From positions 338,711 through 402,710 of the forward strand of contig NZ_JAQTOD010000003.1 of the NCBI RefSeq assembly GCF_028713515.1: 64,000 nt of DNA. Direction: 5' to 3'. A program made the translations under genes and the position numbers. The stretch comes from Sulfurimonas sp. GTDB lineage: Bacteria; Campylobacterota; Campylobacteria; Campylobacterales; Sulfurimonadaceae. The notes under the pieces are model-generated. The model ran no database searches and was not told the DNA's origin. It saw only the letters and a program-made list of their open reading frames with translations. Below, in pieces: positions 43,392 to 54,373 of the stretch. The number at the start of each line of letters is the position of its first letter. Position 1 is the stretch's first letter.

Positions 43392-43766
43392 CTAAATCAC
43401 AAGATCATTTATTTTTTGAAGTAAATCAATGCTTCTAATTGGCTTCATTAAAAATCCATTAGCACCAAGTTCTAGCGCTTCATTCTTCTTTGTTTCATCA
43501 GTAGTAAGAACAATTATTGGAACTTGCTTTATATTTTCATCTGAACGAATTACTTTTAACATCTCTATACCGTTCATGATTGGCATTATTATATCAAGAA
43601 GTATGAGATCTATATCGTCTCTTGATTTTATGAATCCTATTGCTTCTGCACCATTTTTTGCCTCAATCACTTCTTTGACACTTTCATTTTTCATTAACAT
43701 AGATTTTAGAAGTTTTAGATTTATCATGTCATCATCTACTGCTAGTACTATCAAGCTTTTTATCAT
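43392..43766 (-). CDS. Single-domain response regulator (CheY-like)
   Basis: A 124-aa receiver domain without an output domain. Phosphoacceptor D58 in DLILLDIIMP, acidic pair D11-D13 in AVDDD, TTD (about 87-89) and the conserved Lys in FLMKPIRS are all present. It lies 16 nt after the hybrid kinase and is probably its terminal target or a shuttle. The N-terminus begins MIKSLIVLAVDDD. Confidence 0.92.
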   Translation of the reverse strand: MIKSLIVLAVDDDMINLKLLKSMLMKNESVKEVIEAKNGAEAIGFIKSRDDIDLILLDIIMPIMNGIEMLKVIRSDENIKQVPIIVLTTDETKKNEALELGANGFLMKPIRSIDLLQKINDLVI

Positions 43767-43782
43767 TATAGATTACCTCTCA

Positions 43783-46700
43783 TTAATTAGTAAATAGAGA
43801 TTTTATAACTTCTCTATCTACTGCATTTTTTATTATTTCATCTACATACTCTTTTTGATCAGATCCATTTTTTTCCATGGAATCATCAACAAGTACTATA
43901 TGTGATTTTAGTCCATCTATGTTGTTTTTATTTCTGATAGTAGAAGATATATCTGCTATATCTAACTCGTTGTACTCTTTGTCAAACAGAACAACTCTAT
44001 ACGAATTATTTTTGATTAGTTCTTTAAATTCCGCTAGAGATGTTGCTGCTTCACAGCTTATTCCATCAATGCCCTCTATGATTTTGTTGTAGAGTTTCAT
44101 TTCAAAACTACTTTTCTTTGCGATTAAAATATCAGCTTTGTATACTGCTTGAGCTTTTGCTTCTATCGCTTCTTTTTCTTCTTGAGGACTATTTTGTACT
44201 GTTTTTTGTCTCTGCACAGAAATATCGCTTATATCAACAATGCTATCTACCAAGAAATGATTTAACAGAGAGATTATCTCTGAGCGGATAAGTGGTTTTG
44301 TTGTATATTCGTCAAGACCAGCTGCTAAAAACTTCTCTCTATCACCTTTGAGCGCATTTGCTGTTAGTGCTACTATAGGTATATGCTCTTGATTGTAATC
44401 TTCTTCCCACTCTAATATCTCAGCTGTTGCTTCGACGCCGTCTAAGAAAGGCATCTGTATATCCATGAAAATCATGTCAAACTTGCCATCTTTTCTTTTT
44501 TGAAATGCTTCAAGACCATTGTTTGCTATAGTTACGGTTATGCCTAAATCCTCAAGAGTTCTTTGGATTAGTTTCTGGTTGATTATGTTATCTTCCGCAA
44601 CCAAGATGTCAGCTTTAAACCTTGATGTAAGCGTGTCAAACTTTCTACGATTTTGTTTCTTTGCAATCTGCGTAGTAGAGTTTAGCATCACATAATTTTC
44701 GAGTGTTTGCTTGAGTTTTGATGAGTGAATAGGCTCATAGAGAGTTTTAAATATATCTAGCCCTAGTGAGTCAATTTTTCTTATTAAATTGGATTTTGTA
44801 AGTACAATCAGCTCTAGAGAAAGTTTTGCAAACTCCTGTAGACTCTCGTTTGTAACATAGTCATAATCCACAAAAAGAAGATTGTAGTTTGTGTCATTTT
44901 GGAGAAGTTGTACTTTGTTGATATCTTTAAAAGTTGTATATCCTACGCCAAAATATTCAAGGTATTCCCTTAAGTATTTATCCTGTTTTTTAAGTTTTAT
45001 TGAGTCGCTGAGTATTAGAGCATTCAACTGATTAAACATACCCTCTGAGCTATCATTTAGCGTCTCGACTTCATCAAACTCAATACTGAAAAAGAATGTA
45101 GTCCCCTGTCCTGGAATACTGTGAAGATCAAGTTTGCCACCCATAAGTTCAACAAAACTACTTGATATAGTAAGACCAAGTCCAGTTCCACCATACTTTC
45201 TAGTAATCGATGTATCTGCTTGAGAGAATGCTTCAAAGATTCTAGATTTTTGTTCACTCGTTACACCAATACCACTATCTTGAATCTCAAATTTTATAGT
45301 AGTTTTACCAATTGTGTCAGATTTTACTTTTCTTATGTCAACATTTATTGCGCCAGCATTATTTGTAAATTTAACTGCATTTGAGAGAAGGTTTATTATT
45401 ACCTCTTTTAGTTTTGTTGGATCACCTTTGAGTGGGAACTCTAACGCAGGATCAATGAAACATCCAAGATCTATATGTTTTTCACTTGCTCTTACTGCGT
45501 AAACTTCAACAGCACTTTCAAACTCTAAGATTGGGTTAAATGCAATATTTTCTATCTCAAGCTTATTGCTCTCGATTTTAGATAAGTCAAGGATATTGTT
45601 TATAATTTCAAGAAGATTTTCAGAACTTTTTTCTATTATCTCAACAAACTCAATCTGTTCTTCTTGAAGTCCAGAATCTTTTAGAAGTTCAGTAAATCCA
45701 ACAATTCCATTTAGTGGTGTACGAATCTCATGCGACATGTTTGCCAAGAACATTGATTTTGCTTCACTTGCTTCTTGTGCTGATTGTTTATCTCTTCTTG
45801 TTTGATCAATAATCTCTTCAAGAAGTGCGTAGGCCATATTTGTACCTTCGGCAGTATGAAGGTTAATTTTTTTATTATTTTGTAGAGATGTATCTTCTGC
45901 AACTCTTTTTAGAACGCTCTCTAGATGCTTAATGTTATTTGCAATTTCATTTGAAAGTAGATAGCCTAAAACAGCAAGTATTATAGCAATTAACCAGATA
46001 CTAAAAGTAATAGCAAGAAATTGTATGGAGTCAGCTTGTACTTTTTGAGCTCTTTTGTCCATTGCTGCAATTAGTAAATTTTCTGCCTCTGTGATAATAT
46101 TAATTTTTTCTGATTGCATGGTAAACCATACGCCGGAGGCAATTTCATATTCTCCACTTTGTGAAGCGGTGATTAACGCCGTTCTTTCTGTATTTATATC
46201 TTGAAATAACTCTATGCTATCTTCGCTCTTAAAGAGAGAATCTAATTTTTTAGAGAGTTCTATATTTTGGATGCCAGCGTAATTCACTGAGTCCGCTTTA
46301 CCGATAATCGAAATCCATTTGCTTAGGTCATTATCAATAAGCTTTGCTGAGCGAGAGATGTTATATGACATATATCCTCTCTCAATGCCAGATGCCTCTT
46401 TTGCGTTAACCATGGTTATATATTGAGAATATAGTTGGCTAATCTCTTTGTCAATTTGATTCTCTGTAATTTGCTCTAACTGTTTAACAAACTTTCCTTG
46501 AGCATCCGTATATACTTTAAAGAAAAATTCATCAAACTTAGCATCTAGTCGATCGATTTTTGGTCTTACTGCTTTTATTTTTGCAATAGAAGTAACAACA
46601 TCATTTATGTTTGCAACTAATCTTCTTTTTTCAGACGAACTGATGTTTGAAGTTTGTAAATCTCTTGAATACTTAAGAAATACTGCAACTTTTTCATCAA

Positions 46701-46959
46701 CAACTTTTCTCTGTTCATGTAGTGACTTTAGAATATTCTCTGTTTTGTTACCAAGATACATGGCGCTCATACCACGTTCTCTCGCAATATTTCCAACTAC
46801 TTCATTGAGATGTTTATTTTGAGTCAATCTGTTTTGTAGTTGCTCCGCTGCTTGAAAAGCAATATAAGAGCTATAAACATAATAACTCGTCAATGAAAAA
46901 AGAACAAGAATTGGGAGTAGGCTTATTAGGCGTAATCTATTTTTTAATCCTAGTTGCAT
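43783..46959 (-). CDS. NIT-domain hybrid sensor histidine kinase
   Basis: A 1058-aa membrane kinase: helix (about 11-30), periplasmic NIT-type sensor (about 50-300) with [12 protein letters not shown] as in nitrate/nitrite-sensing domains, helix (about 315-335), HisKA with H410 in [12 protein letters not shown], HATPase with NLLSNAVKF and GTGLGL (520-625), a degenerate receiver (about 645-755), a full receiver with D833 in MIFMDIQMP, and a C-terminal receiver-like segment (about 955-1055). Ligand is probably an oxyanion or redox cue, by family. It starts by TAATG overlap with the HPt gene. Confidence 0.9.
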   Translation of the reverse strand: MQLGLKNRLRLISLLPILVLFSLTSYYVYSSYIAFQAAEQLQNRLTQNKHLNEVVGNIARERGMSAMYLGNKTENILKSLHEQRKVVDEKVAVFLKYSRDLQTSNISSSEKRRLVANINDVVTSIAKIKAVRPKIDRLDAKFDEFFFKVYTDAQGKFVKQLEQITENQIDKEISQLYSQYITMVNAKEASGIERGYMSYNISRSAKLIDNDLSKWISIIGKADSVNYAGIQNIELSKKLDSLFKSEDSIELFQDINTERTALITASQSGEYEIASGVWFTMQSEKINIITEAENLLIAAMDKRAQKVQADSIQFLAITFSIWLIAIILAVLGYLLSNEIANNIKHLESVLKRVAEDTSLQNNKKINLHTAEGTNMAYALLEEIIDQTRRDKQSAQEASEAKSMFLANMSHEIRTPLNGIVGFTELLKDSGLQEEQIEFVEIIEKSSENLLEIINNILDLSKIESNKLEIENIAFNPILEFESAVEVYAVRASEKHIDLGCFIDPALEFPLKGDPTKLKEVIINLLSNAVKFTNNAGAINVDIRKVKSDTIGKTTIKFEIQDSGIGVTSEQKSRIFEAFSQADTSITRKYGGTGLGLTISSSFVELMGGKLDLHSIPGQGTTFFFSIEFDEVETLNDSSEGMFNQLNALILSDSIKLKKQDKYLREYLEYFGVGYTTFKDINKVQLLQNDTNYNLLFVDYDYVTNESLQEFAKLSLELIVLTKSNLIRKIDSLGLDIFKTLYEPIHSSKLKQTLENYVMLNSTTQIAKKQNRRKFDTLTSRFKADILVAEDNIINQKLIQRTLEDLGITVTIANNGLEAFQKRKDGKFDMIFMDIQMPFLDGVEATAEILEWEEDYNQEHIPIVALTANALKGDREKFLAAGLDEYTTKPLIRSEIISLLNHFLVDSIVDISDISVQRQKTVQNSPQEEKEAIEAKAQAVYKADILIAKKSSFEMKLYNKIIEGIDGISCEAATSLAEFKELIKNNSYRVVLFDKEYNELDIADISSTIRNKNNIDGLKSHIVLVDDSMEKNGSDQKEYVDEIIKNAVDREVIKSLFTN

Positions 46960-48545
46960 TATTTACCTTCTATGTTTGAGATTTGGTTTAGTTTTGTTGT
47001 AATAACACTAATATTTTTTATAACCTCTTCGCTACTGTTAGAATTGATTATAGTATTGAGTTCATCATCGAACTTATGAATTCGCATATTGTCGCTCATT
47101 CCTTTTAGCTCTATTGCATCTTCTTTTGAGCTGTTGAAATCACCATTTTCCATAGATACAACTATGTTTTCGCATAGTTGACGACTGGTTTCTAGATACT
47201 CTTCAAGAAGTTTATTAAAACTATTTGCATCTAGTCCAATACTGTTGGCAACTAACTCTTTGTCGTACGAAAGAGCTATATTTAAAATTTCTTTTTCTAT
47301 ATCAGAATTATCTTCCTTTAGTGTAGCGTCTGTGTCTAATATCATTAGTTCTTCGTCGCTTATATTATTTTGTATGGGCTCTTTATTTTGTTTATAGAAG
47401 TCATCATCAGCAAGTTCCGCAATCTCTATGATGTCTGGTACTTGACTGTCATCTATTTCTAAAACTTTCTCTTGTATCTCAACACTCTTTGCTGGAAAAG
47501 GTTCTTCATCTTTAAGTGATAAAACAAAATCGTCCTCATCTATATCTATTTTGTTATCTCTTATGTCAGTTTGTGTGTATGTTGTGTTTTTGTTTTCGCT
47601 TCCTGAGAGCCTGTCGAGTGTTTTGAATAGTTTATTTAAAATTGTCTCTATATCGTCACTTTCGTTGACTGTACCAATGGAGGTTAATATGCTAAGTGCA
47701 TCTTCTACTCGTAGATTTGCTGCCACACCTTTTAACTTATGAGAAAGTATTTTAATTTTATCTATGTCTTTGTCATGTGCAGCTTGATATAGTTCTGTTT
47801 TAAAACTATTGGCCTGAGCAATAAAATCTTGAATAAACTCTTCTATAAGATCAACTGGAAGACCAAGTGCTTCCGAAGCCGTTTCCGGACTAAATTTGTA
47901 GTTTGCAAACTCACCGAGATCATCATCTGCTTCAGTAATTTGCTTTGGCTCGAAAGCTGGCTGTTTTGAATCTTTTAACTCTTTAGATGGTATATGTTTT
48001 TTATTGTCTTGTGTAAGTTCACTTATATCAATATCGATAGGCAAGGAGATATTTTCATCTACTTTTGGATAAAGATCTGCCTCTATATTTAAAATTGGCT
48101 CACTAGATATCTGTTTAGGAACATAACTATCTGTTGCTTGAGTGTTTTTTGGTATATCTATTTTTGGTGCTGATGTAACTAGAGGCTCTATTTTTATCTG
48201 CTCACTTTGAGAATCAAGAAGTGCTCTGATATTTAGTAGATTTATAATATAGGCTTTTTGTGATGGGTTATCAGAGAGATAAATCGTCTGTATATCTAGT
48301 GAAGCTACGAAATTTTTGCTTTTTGCACGGATAATTACTTTTTGTTTTGCTCCTGAGTCATCACAAGCAACATAGTCAATCCAATGAACATGCTTGAAGT
48401 TATGTATATAGCCAACCGATTTTGCAAAAAGATCTGCAAAATCAGCTGCTTCGTGTTGAAGCTCAGCTAGGTTTGAAAAACCTAATACTCTTAAATCATT
48501 CTCATCAATTCCTATAAACTCTTTTTTGTGGTTGTAAATTAGCAT
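46959..48545 (-). CDS. Dual HPt phosphotransfer protein
   Basis: A 528-aa soluble protein. The N-terminal 115 residues have a PAS-like fold ([17 protein letters not shown]). A low-complexity linker leads to an HPt domain (about 220-315) with H269 in [14 protein letters not shown] second HPt-like domain (about 430-525) has [12 protein letters not shown], where Ile478 replaces the phosphate-accepting His, so it is probably inactive. It would pass phosphate between the hybrid kinase receiver and the response regulator. A TAATG overlap couples it to the kinase gene. Confidence 0.83.
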   Translation of the reverse strand: MLIYNHKKEFIGIDENDLRVLGFSNLAELQHEAADFADLFAKSVGYIHNFKHVHWIDYVACDDSGAKQKVIIRAKSKNFVASLDIQTIYLSDNPSQKAYIINLLNIRALLDSQSEQIKIEPLVTSAPKIDIPKNTQATDSYVPKQISSEPILNIEADLYPKVDENISLPIDIDISELTQDNKKHIPSKELKDSKQPAFEPKQITEADDDLGEFANYKFSPETASEALGLPVDLIEEFIQDFIAQANSFKTELYQAAHDKDIDKIKILSHKLKGVAANLRVEDALSILTSIGTVNESDDIETILNKLFKTLDRLSGSENKNTTYTQTDIRDNKIDIDEDDFVLSLKDEEPFPAKSVEIQEKVLEIDDSQVPDIIEIAELADDDFYKQNKEPIQNNISDEELMILDTDATLKEDNSDIEKEILNIALSYDKELVANSIGLDANSFNKLLEEYLETSRQLCENIVVSMENGDFNSSKEDAIELKGMSDNMRIHKFDDELNTIINSNSSEEVIKNISVITTKLNQISNIEGK

Positions 48546-48574
48546 ACTTGCCCTTTGTGTTACACTGTTTTTGT

Positions 48575-48970
48575 TTAATTTATATGATTTATATTGTATT
48601 CTTCAATATTTTTTCTAGGTACAGGTTTGCTCACAGAGATATAACCTATTATTTCATCCTGATTATTGTGGATTGGCGCAATCTCTGAGTTTATCCAGTA
48701 AAAAGAGCCATCTTTACGCAGATTTTTTAAGAGTCCATTCCAAACTTGCCCACTTTTAAGCGCTTTGTGCATCTGGTTAAACACCTCATGTGGCATATCT
48801 GGATGTTTTACTTTGGAGTGATTATTATTTACGAGTTCCTCTGCTGAGTATCCCGAAATTTCACAAAACTTTCTATTTACAAAAGTGATATTATCATTTA
48901 AATCTGTTTGACTTATTGCCACTTTGCCTTCATAGATATACTCTTCACTAGTTGGTATAACTTTATTCAT
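48575..48970 (-). CDS. PAS-domain protein (Aer-like)
   Basis: A 131-aa protein that is a single PAS domain: DLNDNITFVNRKFCEISGYSAEELV, KHPDMPHEVFNQMHKALKSG and GSFYWINSEIAPIHN. This is the form found at the N-terminus of Aer and similar FAD-binding redox sensors. It lacks any output domain. It begins the phosphorelay operon, 29 nt before the dual HPt gene, so it likely acts as a sensor for that pathway. Confidence 0.85.
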   Translation of the reverse strand: MNKVIPTSEEYIYEGKVAISQTDLNDNITFVNRKFCEISGYSAEELVNNNHSKVKHPDMPHEVFNQMHKALKSGQVWNGLLKNLRKDGSFYWINSEIAPIHNNQDEIIGYISVSKPVPRKNIEEYNINHIN

Positions 48971-49036
48971 AAAAAACCTCTACTTAAATGTCACTATAAA
49001 CGGCACTAATATATCATGAATAGTTTAAAATAAAAC

Positions 49037-50839
49037 TTATTTATAAATGTTTTTTATAATTTGGGCATCTTTTTGATTTAAAATAGAACTTATCTCTTCA
49101 ACACTTAATTCTCTAAGGGTATCAAATGTTTCAAAATGTTTTAAAAGCTTAACTATTTTTGCTTGTGATATACCATTTAGTGTCAATAGCTTACTCTCGT
49201 TGTCAAGTTTTAGTTTTGTTTTTTTATGAAAATTTATAGCGCATCTATGAGCCTCATCTCTCATGTTTTGAGCCCAATGGAGCCTTTTGTCGCTATTTGG
49301 TAACTTTACAATGTTCTCTCTGGTATACAAGATATCATTCGCTTTACCCTTTGCCCGATGGGCTTTTGCGTCTATTTTCTCTTTTGATATTGCAATTAAG
49401 TCTAGAGATATACCGTTTGACACCAAAATATCTGATGCCAACTTTAAAAGCGTAGCTCCACCATCGAGTATCCATAAATCAGGCGGAGAATTTTTTGAGA
49501 AACTCTCTACCCTTTTTGTTAGCATCTCTCTCATTTGCGAATACTCATCTTTTGCTTGAAGATGGTATATCCGGTAGCTTTTTTTATCAAACTTGCCGTC
49601 TTCATAAACTGCCATTGCTCCAACTGTTGCAACTCCTGCCATGTGGGAGTTATCAAAAACTTCTATACGATTTGGAGTGCGCTCTAGCTTAAAAAGCTCT
49701 TTGATTTCATCCAGTATCTGACCACTGTTTTGAGTTTTATCATTTTTTAAAAGCTCCTCAGCATTTAAAAGTGCTAGATTTATCAACTCCTTCTTTTCAC
49801 CTTTTAGAGGTACTTTTATCTCTGCTTTTTTCCCAAAAACTTGCGTGAGATGCTTTTGAACTAAAGATAGTGACTCAAAGTTTGAGGCCACTAAAATTGG
49901 CGCGATAATTGGTGGTTTCTCATTTTTATAAAACTCTAACAAAACTCTCTGATAAAACTCATCTTCATCATAACCCTCATAAAGGTTTATGAAGTCATGA
50001 GTTGAGGAGATTATCTTGCCGTCACGCATAAATATCCTAACGACTGCTGCTCTTTTTTCTTTGGAACAGATAGCAAAAATGTCGTAGTTTTCATTAGTTG
50101 CAAAGTCAATCTCGCTTTTTATTTGTGAACGCTCAATTCTTAGGATTCTATCTCTAAGTTCTCCAGCCTCTTCAAACCTAAGATTTTCTGCATAAAACTC
50201 CATTCTATTTTGCAGTTTGCTTATGACTGTTTTTTTATTTTGAATCAACTCTATGGCTAAATCAACCTCTTTTTTATACTCTGTATCGCTCACGGCAAGT
50301 TCACAAGGAGCTAAGCATCTGTCTATTTGATGATAAAGACAGATCTTTTTTGATTTTAGTGAGCCCTTTTTTTGAACGAGTTTGCAAAGCTCGTAAATCG
50401 AGTCTAAAATATCTCTCGCACCAACAGAGTAGGGTCCAAAATATTTAATATCCGTAGAATCAATAACTTTTCTTGTAAGCTCAAATCTAGGATATTTTTG
50501 TGAGTAGTCTATGTAAATATATGGATAAGTTTTATCATCACGAAGCAAAATATTATATTTTGGATTTAGCTGTTTTATAAGTGAATTCTCAAGTATAAGT
50601 GCGTCATGCTCACTGTTTACGACGATATAATTAAGCGAAACAGTTTGAGCGAGCATCTTTGTTATGCGAAGAGATAGATTTTGGTTTGGCTTAAATATGG
50701 GAGTAAAATTAAAGTAACTTTTCACTCTGTTTGATAGATTTTTCGCTTTTCCTATGTAGAGCAGATGTCCATCTTTGTCGAAGTATTGATAGATTCCAGC
50801 GGAAGAGGGAAGCTGTTTTATAGTCTCTTCAAGATTCAT
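49037..50839 (-). CDS. uvrC: Excinuclease ABC subunit C
   Basis: A 600-aa nuclease of nucleotide excision repair. GIY-YIG domain at the N-terminus ([32 protein letters not shown]), a cysteine-containing [14 protein letters not shown] motif, UVR domain (about 195-230), RNase H-like endonuclease with [10 protein letters not shown] and WILDGG, and C-terminal helix-hairpin-helix (about 545-600). All catalytic parts are present. Its start overlaps the DUF721 gene end by 11 nt. Confidence 0.95.
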   Translation of the reverse strand: MNLEETIKQLPSSAGIYQYFDKDGHLLYIGKAKNLSNRVKSYFNFTPIFKPNQNLSLRITKMLAQTVSLNYIVVNSEHDALILENSLIKQLNPKYNILLRDDKTYPYIYIDYSQKYPRFELTRKVIDSTDIKYFGPYSVGARDILDSIYELCKLVQKKGSLKSKKICLYHQIDRCLAPCELAVSDTEYKKEVDLAIELIQNKKTVISKLQNRMEFYAENLRFEEAGELRDRILRIERSQIKSEIDFATNENYDIFAICSKEKRAAVVRIFMRDGKIISSTHDFINLYEGYDEDEFYQRVLLEFYKNEKPPIIAPILVASNFESLSLVQKHLTQVFGKKAEIKVPLKGEKKELINLALLNAEELLKNDKTQNSGQILDEIKELFKLERTPNRIEVFDNSHMAGVATVGAMAVYEDGKFDKKSYRIYHLQAKDEYSQMREMLTKRVESFSKNSPPDLWILDGGATLLKLASDILVSNGISLDLIAISKEKIDAKAHRAKGKANDILYTRENIVKLPNSDKRLHWAQNMRDEAHRCAINFHKKTKLKLDNESKLLTLNGISQAKIVKLLKHFETFDTLRELSVEEISSILNQKDAQIIKNIYK

Positions 50840-51296
50840 GTTTTGCTTTTATGATTGTTAAAATACTCATAGCCAGTTCTCGTAGTTTTGGGTCCTCTAT
50901 GTCTACTTCTATGTCGCCAGTCGCTCTCTCTACATAATTTGTATTGCCTTGATTTGAGCTGTAAACTTCTAGCGCAATCTTTGGTTTATGATCCACAAAA
51001 CAGACAACATCTTTTATCTTCAAATCTGAACACTCTAGAAAATTTTGTGATTCCATAATCATAGGTGAGTTTAAAATTGATTTAATCATATTTATAATAT
51101 TATTGACATCTAATTTATTTAAATTGGTGGACAAAACGAAGAAAAGTGTCTCATTTTTGATGTATCCAAATTTGATGCTTTTTTGTATGCTTGATAGCAG
51201 TGAAGATTTTAGTCTGCTAATACATCCATGTTCCAATAATCTGTGAAATTGAGGTTTGCATTGAATAGAATTAATAATTTGAGTAGCATTTTTCAT
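50829..51296 (-). CDS. DUF721-family protein (DciA-like)
   Basis: A 155-aa protein with the DUF721 pattern, the family of the DnaB loader DciA. It shows [35 protein letters not shown], the region resembling the KH-like domain of DciA. It ends inside uvrC and begins within the overlapping divergent lipoprotein gene (36-nt overlap of start regions). Its DNA-replication role is a family inference. Confidence 0.65.
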   Translation of the reverse strand: MKNATQIINSIQCKPQFHRLLEHGCISRLKSSLLSSIQKSIKFGYIKNETLFFVLSTNLNKLDVNNIINMIKSILNSPMIMESQNFLECSDLKIKDVVCFVDHKPKIALEVYSSNQGNTNYVERATGDIEVDIEDPKLRELAMSILTIIKAKHES

Positions 51297-51452
51297 CTGA
51301 TAATTATAACAATCTTTTTGTTAAGTTTGAGCGGATGTGGGTATAAAGCAAATCCATATTATCAAGAAAAAGCACCGCAAGGTGATAAAAATATAGAGTT
51401 TATTATCCAAAACCAAAATATGGATGATAATGAAAGTGTTGATAAGCAGTAA
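51261..51452 (+). CDS. Small LptM-like lipoprotein
   Basis: A 63-aa lipoprotein with lipobox LSGC (Cys26) followed by GYKANPYYQEKAP. The C-G-x-K-x-PxY pattern after the Cys is like LptM, which helps LptD disulfide formation. I choose TTG at 51261 because GAGG is 6 nt upstream; a GTG at 51243 is possible. Its start region overlaps the start of the divergent DUF721 gene by 36 nt. It starts nadB by TAATG overlap. Confidence 0.65.
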   Translation: MNRINNLSSIFHLIIITIFLLSLSGCGYKANPYYQEKAPQGDKNIEFIIQNQNMDDNESVDKQ

Positions 51453-52903
51453 TGAAATATGATGTAATAATTGTAGGTGCTGGAGTAGCTGGACTTTACG
51501 CTGCACTGCACCTTCCTCGTGATAAAAAGGTTTTAATTATAAACAAAAGAGAGACATTTAAATGTAACAGTTTTTATGCTCAAGGTGGCGTCGCACTAGC
51601 GGTTGATAGTAAAGATATACCAATGCACATTAAAGATACTCTTGATGCAGGAGCTGGGCTTTGCGATGAAGACGCAGTTAGAGTACTTAGTGAGAGCTCA
51701 AGAGGTACTATTGATGATCTGATAAATCGCGGATTTCTTTTTGATTCTGATGAAAATGGAGAGCTTCTTTACACAAAAGAGGCGGCTCACTCAAGAGAAA
51801 GAATTCTTCATGCCGGCGGAGATGCAACGGGAAGATACTTGCACTATTTTTTACTATCAAAAAATCCTCATCCGATGCTAGGCGATGCCAGGGTGGTAGA
51901 TTTGTTAATAAAAGATGGTGTTTGCTATGGTGTAACCGTGCTTGATCATAGAGAGAGCAGAAACATATATGCAAACAGTGTGATTATTGCTAGTGGTGGA
52001 GTAGGTTCGCTTTATGAGTATCACACAAATGCTCCATGTATTAGCGCCGATATGCAGGGGCTTTGCCTACTTAAGGATATAGAGCTTGAAAACATGGAGA
52101 TGATGCAGTTTCATCCAACCGTTTTTGTAAAAAGTGAATCCGCACAAAAACTCCTCCTCACCGAAGCACTCCGAGGCGAGGGCGCTACTATAGAAGATGA
52201 AAATGGAAGAAGATTTTTGTTTGATTATGATGAACGAGGGGAACTTGCTTCCAGAGATATAGTTAGCAAGTCTATCTATGAGTACAATAAAAAAACAGGG
52301 CTTAAGGTATATCTCGCGTTTAGTAACTTTGACTATCACTATTTCACGCATAGATTTCCAAATATATTTAAGAGTTTACAAGATTTAGGTTTTGATGTAC
52401 CGTATGAGAGAGTCCCAATATCCCCAGCGTTTCACTATGCGATTGGCGGAATTAAGACTGATGTTGATGGCAAAGTGCCAAATATAAAAAATCTTTATGC
52501 TATTGGAGAGGTGGCATCTACTAAAGTTCATGGAGCGAACAGACTTGCCTCAAACTCTCTTCTGGAGGGTTTGGTATTTGCCACAAGAGCGACCAAAGAT
52601 ATCCTGAACTCCAATTACTCAACTAAATCCATAGAGTTTAAAGTAGATGATGAGATTATGAGCTTTAAAGATGACAAAGCCAAAAAAAACCTGCTTCGTA
52701 AGATAATGTGGGAAAATGTCTCTATTGTTAAAACAAAAGATGGATTAAATAGTGCGTTGGAGCAGATAGATGCTCTTTTAAATGAGAAGATTGGCAGATT
52801 GTTAAAATTTCGTCTATTAACCGCAAGAGAGATAGTCTTATCGGCACTTAAAAGAGAAGAGTCGATAGGCGTTCATTATATAAAAGAGGATGTAGGTGAT
52901 TAA
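51452..52903 (+). CDS. nadB: L-aspartate oxidase
   Basis: A 483-aa flavoenzyme that oxidises L-aspartate to iminoaspartate in NAD synthesis. FAD-binding motif VIIVGAGVAGLYAA, substrate loop SFYAQGGVALAV, HSRERILHAGGDATGR and the conserved FHYAIGGI are family markers. The C-terminal helical domain is shorter than in E. coli. nhaD overlaps its end by 8 nt. It is translated from a TAATG overlap after the small lipoprotein. Confidence 0.92.
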   Translation: MKYDVIIVGAGVAGLYAALHLPRDKKVLIINKRETFKCNSFYAQGGVALAVDSKDIPMHIKDTLDAGAGLCDEDAVRVLSESSRGTIDDLINRGFLFDSDENGELLYTKEAAHSRERILHAGGDATGRYLHYFLLSKNPHPMLGDARVVDLLIKDGVCYGVTVLDHRESRNIYANSVIIASGGVGSLYEYHTNAPCISADMQGLCLLKDIELENMEMMQFHPTVFVKSESAQKLLLTEALRGEGATIEDENGRRFLFDYDERGELASRDIVSKSIYEYNKKTGLKVYLAFSNFDYHYFTHRFPNIFKSLQDLGFDVPYERVPISPAFHYAIGGIKTDVDGKVPNIKNLYAIGEVASTKVHGANRLASNSLLEGLVFATRATKDILNSNYSTKSIEFKVDDEIMSFKDDKAKKNLLRKIMWENVSIVKTKDGLNSALEQIDALLNEKIGRLLKFRLLTAREIVLSALKREESIGVHYIKEDVGD

Positions 52904-54278
52904 ATTTATCTTGCTGATTTTTGTTTCTACTTTTGCATTCGCAAGCTCTGGCTGTGCAGCAGAGACTATGCCAGATTTGACTCTAACATGGGCTGGAATA
53001 AGCTCTCTTCTTATTTTTATGATTGCATACTATTTTGTTGCAACTGAAGATAAGTACCATTTAGACAAATCAAAGCCTGCTCTTTTTGCAGGAACAATCA
53101 TTTTTATTTTAGTGGCAATTTATTATGCTTTGAATGGTTTAGATATGGAGCTTGTGCATGCTCAAGCACAACATCAAATACTTGAAATTGCTGAAATATT
53201 TTTCTTTCTATTTGTGGCTATGACATATATTGAGACGCTAATTCATATGAATGTTTTTGAAAAACTTAAATATAATTTAGTGTCAAAAGGGTACAACTAC
53301 AGAAAGCTTTTTTGGTTAACTGGACTTTTGGCATTTTTCATCTCACCAATAGCAGACAACCTAACAACAGCGCTTATTCTCTCAACTGTACTTATAACAA
53401 TCGAGAGAGAAAAAACATCTTTTTTGGTTCCTGGAGCCATAAATATTGTCGTAGCAGCAAACGCAGGTGGCGCATGGAGTCCGTTTGGAGATATTACAAC
53501 TTTGATGGCATGGACAACTGGAAAAGGGGTTTTTTCTGACTTCCTGTTTCTTTTCCCAGCCTCGGCTGGCGGATATGTTGTAACTGCATACTTGCTTAGT
53601 AGATTCGTACCACAAACTAAACCTGTTTTTGATGCAAAGACAGAGAAAGCCCCAATTTTAATGCAGGGGGCGGGTGGCGTGATTGCTCTTGGAGTTTTTA
53701 CAATTGCCTCAGCCGTTTTATCTCATCAGCTTCTTCATCTACCAGCTATGTGGGGCATGATGCTTGGTTTGGCTGTGCTTAAGTTATTTCAATATAGATT
53801 AAAGAGAAAATATAATTCAAAACTAAACATCTTTGAATCTATGAGTAAAATAGAGAATAATACGCTTCTGTTCTTCTTTGGTATATTGGCGGCTGTTGGT
53901 GGACTTTACTTTGTCGGTTGGTTGGCTCTTGCATCTGTGGTTTATCATCCTGATGCTTTGGGTGCAACATGGTCAAACATTGGCGTAGGATTCCTCTCCG
54001 CAATAGTTGATAATGTTCCAGTGATGTCTGCAATACTAAAGGCAAACCCAGATATGGGAGTTGATCAGTGGATGTTAGTTACCATGACCGCCGGAATCGG
54101 TGGCTCTTTGATTAGTTTTGGCTCTGCTGCTGGCGTAGGTGTTATGGGTAAACTATCTGGAATATACACATTCGGCTCTCATATGAAGTACTCATGGACA
54201 ATTTTGGTTGGCTATATTGTCTCAGTCGCAATATGGTATGTTCAGTATCAAATGCTCGGTCTCTACATAAAACATTAA
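52896..54278 (+). CDS. nhaD: NhaD-type Na+/H+ antiporter
   Basis: A 460-aa inner-membrane antiporter of the NhaD family, which expels sodium in marine bacteria. A signal-like N-terminus, about 12 predicted helices and the motifs LLAFFISPIADNLTTALILS, NAGGAWSPFGDITTLMAW and IVDNVPVMSAI are characteristic; the Asp residues of the last two are part of the cation path. Start is GTG at 52896 with AGAGGA upstream. It overlaps nadB by 8 nt. Confidence 0.9.
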   Translation: MIKFILLIFVSTFAFASSGCAAETMPDLTLTWAGISSLLIFMIAYYFVATEDKYHLDKSKPALFAGTIIFILVAIYYALNGLDMELVHAQAQHQILEIAEIFFFLFVAMTYIETLIHMNVFEKLKYNLVSKGYNYRKLFWLTGLLAFFISPIADNLTTALILSTVLITIEREKTSFLVPGAINIVVAANAGGAWSPFGDITTLMAWTTGKGVFSDFLFLFPASAGGYVVTAYLLSRFVPQTKPVFDAKTEKAPILMQGAGGVIALGVFTIASAVLSHQLLHLPAMWGMMLGLAVLKLFQYRLKRKYNSKLNIFESMSKIENNTLLFFFGILAAVGGLYFVGWLALASVVYHPDALGATWSNIGVGFLSAIVDNVPVMSAILKANPDMGVDQWMLVTMTAGIGGSLISFGSAAGVGVMGKLSGIYTFGSHMKYSWTILVGYIVSVAIWYVQYQMLGLYIKH

Positions 54279-54293
54279 TGTTGATTATTGTAT

Positions 54294-54344
54294 CCTTTCA
54301 CTACTTGAAGGGGTGCAAATCCTCATAAATCCGCCTCTGGCACC
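54294..54344 (+). promoter_or_regulatory. Structured leader before guaA
   Basis: CCTTTCA (54294-54300) pairs with TGAAGGG (54306-54312), one GU pair, over a 5-nt loop. GGTGC (54312) pairs with GCACC (54340), and the two stems share one base so they may exclude each other. TATAAA follows at 54345. The element could be a leader of guaA; I do not recognise a known riboswitch. Confidence 0.35.
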
Positions 54345-54373
54345 TATAAAAACTCTTACAAAAGGCATTCAAA

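Noticed and set aside
54279..54373. guaA leader considered as a purine or preQ1 riboswitch
   Set aside because: The three-way junction and conserved loop bases of the purine riboswitch are absent, and only a loose resemblance to a preQ1 A-rich tail is seen.
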